A DNA stretch of 8,305 nucleotides from Acidimicrobiia bacterium (GTDB lineage: Bacteria; Actinomycetota; Acidimicrobiia; UBA5794; JAOTWH01): contig JAOTWH010000089.1 in the NCBI GenBank assembly GCA_029863035.1, positions 1-8,305 on the forward strand, given 5' to 3'. Positions 6,017-8,305 of the stretch are shown here, piece after piece; position 1 is the first letter of the stretch, and the number at the start of each line of letters is the position of its first letter. The translations under genes and the position numbers were made by a program. Under the pieces are notes generated by a model that was not told the DNA's origin, made no database searches, and saw nothing but the letters and a program-made list of their open reading frames with translations.

Positions 6017-8305
6017 TCCTCGTGCGGAGGCCACAGTGTACGGAGAAAGGTCGTTAGCTCACCCACGATGTCCTCGCTGGCCGGCGGCAAGAACAGGGTC
6101 CGGTTGCGTATCACAGCCTTTGGGTAACCGGCCATCAACAATACATCCTGATCGGCATCGAGCGTCACCGGGTTTATCCTCACCTCGTTCCGCAATCCAA
6201 CGATGTCGGTAAGGCCAACCCGCAGCGCCTCAACCCGCAAACCCGCTGCCCGTATCAACAGGTCAGCTTCGAGTGGGAGCGGTCCGAAACGATCAACCCA
6301 TTCGGCGGCCACATCGGCCACAGCATCGTGGGTGTCGGCCACGGCCAGCCGTCGATACGCCTCGAGGCGCGCCGCCTGATTGGCCACGTAAGCGTCTGGC
6401 AAATGAGCGTCCACCGGAAGATCGATCCTCACCTGCTTGGGCTGCGGCACAGGTTGGGGACGACTTTCGATGTCGCGCACCGCTTCGGCGACTAGCTCTG
6501 TGTAGAGATCGAACCCAACAGCCGCGATGTGCCCCGATTGAACCTCGCCCAGGATGCTGCCGGCGCCCCGGATCTGGAGGTCGCGCAACGCCAACTCGAA
6601 CCCGGAGCCAAGATCGCTGAACTCCCCAATGGCCTCCAACCGCCGGTAGGCGTCCTCTGTGAGATGCTGCTCGAGGGGATGGAATAGATAGGCGTAGGCC
6701 CGCTGTGACGATCGCCCCACCCGCCCCCGCAACTGATAGAGCTGGCCGAGGCCCAGCATGTCCGCCCGCTCAGCGATGAGCGTGTTCACCTGCGGCAGAT
6801 CGAGTCCTGACTCGATGATCGTGGTCGACACCAACACGTCGTACTCCCGGTTCCAGAAGTCGATCATCACCTGCTCCAGCTGGCCCTCGCTCATCTGCCC
6901 ATGGGCAACGGCGTAGCGAGCGTCCGGCACCAACTCCTTAAGGCGAGCAACGGCGTGATCGATCGACTGAACCCGATTGTGCACGTAGTAGACCTGGCCC
7001 TCACGCAACAGCTCTCGTCGAATCGCGGCCGACACCGCCTGGGGGTCGAAAGGCCCAACGTACGTCAAGATCGGATGACGGTCTTCTGGTGCGGTGCGGA
7101 TGTGACTCACCTCCCGGATGCCGGTGAGAGCCATCTCCAGGGTCCGCGGAATCGGCGTCGCGGTGAGCGTCAACACGTCGACCGACGCTCGCATCGCCTT
7201 GATCTTGTCCTTCGCCGACACCCCGAAGCGCTGTTCCTCGTCGACCACCAAGAGACCGAGGTTCTTGAATGACACGTCGTCGCTCAGCAGACGATGGGTC
7301 CCTACAACGATGTCCACCTCGCCGGAAGCGAGGCCCGCTACTACCGCCCGCTGCTCGGCTGGGGTGAGGAAACGGCTCAGCACTTCCACCCGAACCGGGA
7401 ACCCGTCGAAGCGGTCGGTGAAGGTCTGAAAATGCTGCTGGGCCAGCAAAGTGGTGGGCACCAGCACGCCAGCTTGGCGACCCGCTTCCACCGCCTTGAA
7501 GAGAGCCCGCATTGCCACTTCGGTCTTGCCGAAACCGACGTCGCCGAACACAAGGCGATCCATCGGCTGGGGCAACTCCATGTCGGCCTTGACGTCGTCG
7601 ATCGCCTTCAACTGATCTGGGGTCTCCTCGAATGCGAAGGCGGAATCGAACTCCCTCTGGAACGGTGTGTCAGGCGGGTAGGCGTGACCGACGGTGACGG
7701 CCCGTTCTTGGTGCAGCCGGACCACCTCAGCAGCTATCACGCTGACCGCTTCCCGAACCCGTCCTCGGGTCGATGCCCAGTCGGCGCCGCCCATGCGCGA
7801 CAAGCGAGGAGTCTCTCCCCCCGTGTATGGCTGGACCGCGGCAAGCTGGTCGGTTGGCACGTAGATGCGGTCATGGCCGGCATATGCGATGCGCAGGTAG
7901 TCGCGCTGCACGCCGGCCACAGTCTGAGTCTCCAATCCTTCGAACCGCCCGATGCCGTGGTGGTGATGCACCACGAACGCACCCGGTTCAAGATCCCGAT
8001 AGCCGTCCGCCTGGGGCTGGGCGTGCGATGTCGCACGGCGGTGCGAACGGCGCCTTCCGGCAACGGCCCCTTCGCCTAGCACCGCTACCCCGATCTGAGG
8101 CAAGACGAAACCGGAGTGGACTCCAACGGCGATGACAACCGAGCCCGGCTCCTGCAACGCCTCGACCCGCGGCAAAGCCAGACCCTCCTCCCCCAGCAGG
8201 CGGGCCACCCGGTCGGCGGCTGGAACCCCGTCCATGGCCACGACCACGTCAGTTCCCTTGCCGATGAGTTTCCCCAACCCTTTGGCCACCGACTCGGCGT
8301 TACCG
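6013..8305 (-). CDS. mfd: Transcription-repair coupling factor Mfd, C-terminal two thirds
   Basis: The gene runs off the right edge, so the start and the UvrB-like N-terminal domains are missing. About 763 residues are visible of a family usually near 1150. Counting from the GTG codon at 8289, the RNA-polymerase-interacting CarD-like domain lies at about 100-155 ([26 protein letters not shown]). The RecG-like translocase follows, with Walker A GDVGFGKT (249-256), GTHRLLS (330-336), the DEEQ box (350-353), TATPIPRTL (376-384), HGQMSE (463-468), and the [15 protein letters not shown] motif (521-535). [18 protein letters not shown] (575-592) leads into the C-terminal TRCF domain (about 620-740). 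All motor motifs are intact. Mfd removes stalled RNA polymerase at lesions and recruits UvrA. The stop TGA (6015-6013) overlaps the next gene's GTG. Confidence 0.97.
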   Translation of the reverse strand, partial: GNAESVAKGLGKLIGKGTDVVVAMDGVPAADRVARLLGEEGLALPRVEALQEPGSVVIAVGVHSGFVLPQIGVAVLGEGAVAGRRRSHRRATSHAQPQADGYRDLEPGAFVVHHHHGIGRFEGLETQTVAGVQRDYLRIAYAGHDRIYVPTDQLAAVQPYTGGETPRLSRMGGADWASTRGRVREAVSVIAAEVVRLHQERAVTVGHAYPPDTPFQREFDSAFAFEETPDQLKAIDDVKADMELPQPMDRLVFGDVGFGKTEVAMRALFKAVEAGRQAGVLVPTTLLAQQHFQTFTDRFDGFPVRVEVLSRFLTPAEQRAVVAGLASGEVDIVVGTHRLLSDDVSFKNLGLLVVDEEQRFGVSAKDKIKAMRASVDVLTLTATPIPRTLEMALTGIREVSHIRTAPEDRHPILTYVGPFDPQAVSAAIRRELLREGQVYYVHNRVQSIDHAVARLKELVPDARYAVAHGQMSEGQLEQVMIDFWNREYDVLVSTTIIESGLDLPQVNTLIAERADMLGLGQLYQLRGRVGRSSQRAYAYLFHPLEQHLTEDAYRRLEAIGEFSDLGSGFELALRDLQIRGAGSILGEVQSGHIAAVGFDLYTELVAEAVRDIESRPQPVPQPKQVRIDLPVDAHLPDAYVANQAARLEAYRRLAVADTHDAVADVAAEWVDRFGPLPLEADLLIRAAGLRVEALRVGLTDIVGLRNEVRINPVTLDADQDVLLMAGYPKAVIRNRTLFLPPASEDIVGELTTFLRTLWPPHEE

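Noticed and set aside
8287..8289. GTG at 8289 as the mfd start codon
   Set aside because: The frame stays open to the window edge, and the protein would lack the UvrB-like N-terminal domains; it is an internal codon of a gene cut by the window.

Overview
This is a GC-rich chromosomal window that looks like an actinomycete (Actinomycetota). The best guess is the class Acidimicrobiia, from a MAG or an environmental isolate. The main evidence is the minus-strand order mfd, parvulin-type lipoprotein, mazG (with a tetrapyrrole-methylase-like N-terminus), eno, ftsB/divIC-like gene, DUF501 gene, tRNA-Leu. The block eno-ftsB-DUF501 is typical of actinobacteria. The class assignment is inference from gene order and protein flavour; I could not run a phylogeny.

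Layout from left to right. Bases 1-236 (+) hold the C-terminal end of an L-2-hydroxyglutarate oxidase (LhgO)-like FAD enzyme. Bases 237-360 are a structured GC-rich spacer between convergent genes. Bases 361-759 (-) encode a small carboxymuconolactone decarboxylase (CMD) family protein, best started at a TTG with a good Shine-Dalgarno. Bases 760-1265 have no credible gene. They hold palindromic and tandem intergenic repeats, a tRNA 3'-end-like remnant and a likely terminator hairpin. Bases 1266-1348 (-) are tRNA-Leu(UAA). Bases 1375-1887 encode DUF501, 1907-2299 the FtsB/DivIC-like divisome protein and 2296-3570 enolase. Bases 3571-3674 are a spacer with a hairpin. Bases 3675-5114 encode MazG, 5114-6016 (or 6034) a parvulin-domain lipoprotein, and 6013 to the right edge the C-terminal two thirds of Mfd.

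The minus-strand genes form two tightly packed, probably co-transcribed blocks. The first is mfd, lipoprotein, mazG, joined by a GTGA stop/start overlap and a TAATG overlap. The second is eno, ftsB, DUF501 (GTGA overlap, then 19 nt), with the tRNA 26 nt further on. The products cover transcription-coupled repair (Mfd), extracytoplasmic folding (lipoprotein), nucleotide-pool cleaning (MazG), glycolysis (enolase), septum assembly (FtsB-like) and leucine decoding.

Nearly all of the window is ordinary housekeeping sequence, and I do not see a new defence or mobile system. The unusual part is the roughly 0.5 kb non-coding stretch between the tRNA and the CMD gene. It is packed with short-loop hairpins, contains a three-copy tandem array and a tRNA-like fragment, and shares a dispersed repeat with the spacer on the other side of the CMD gene.
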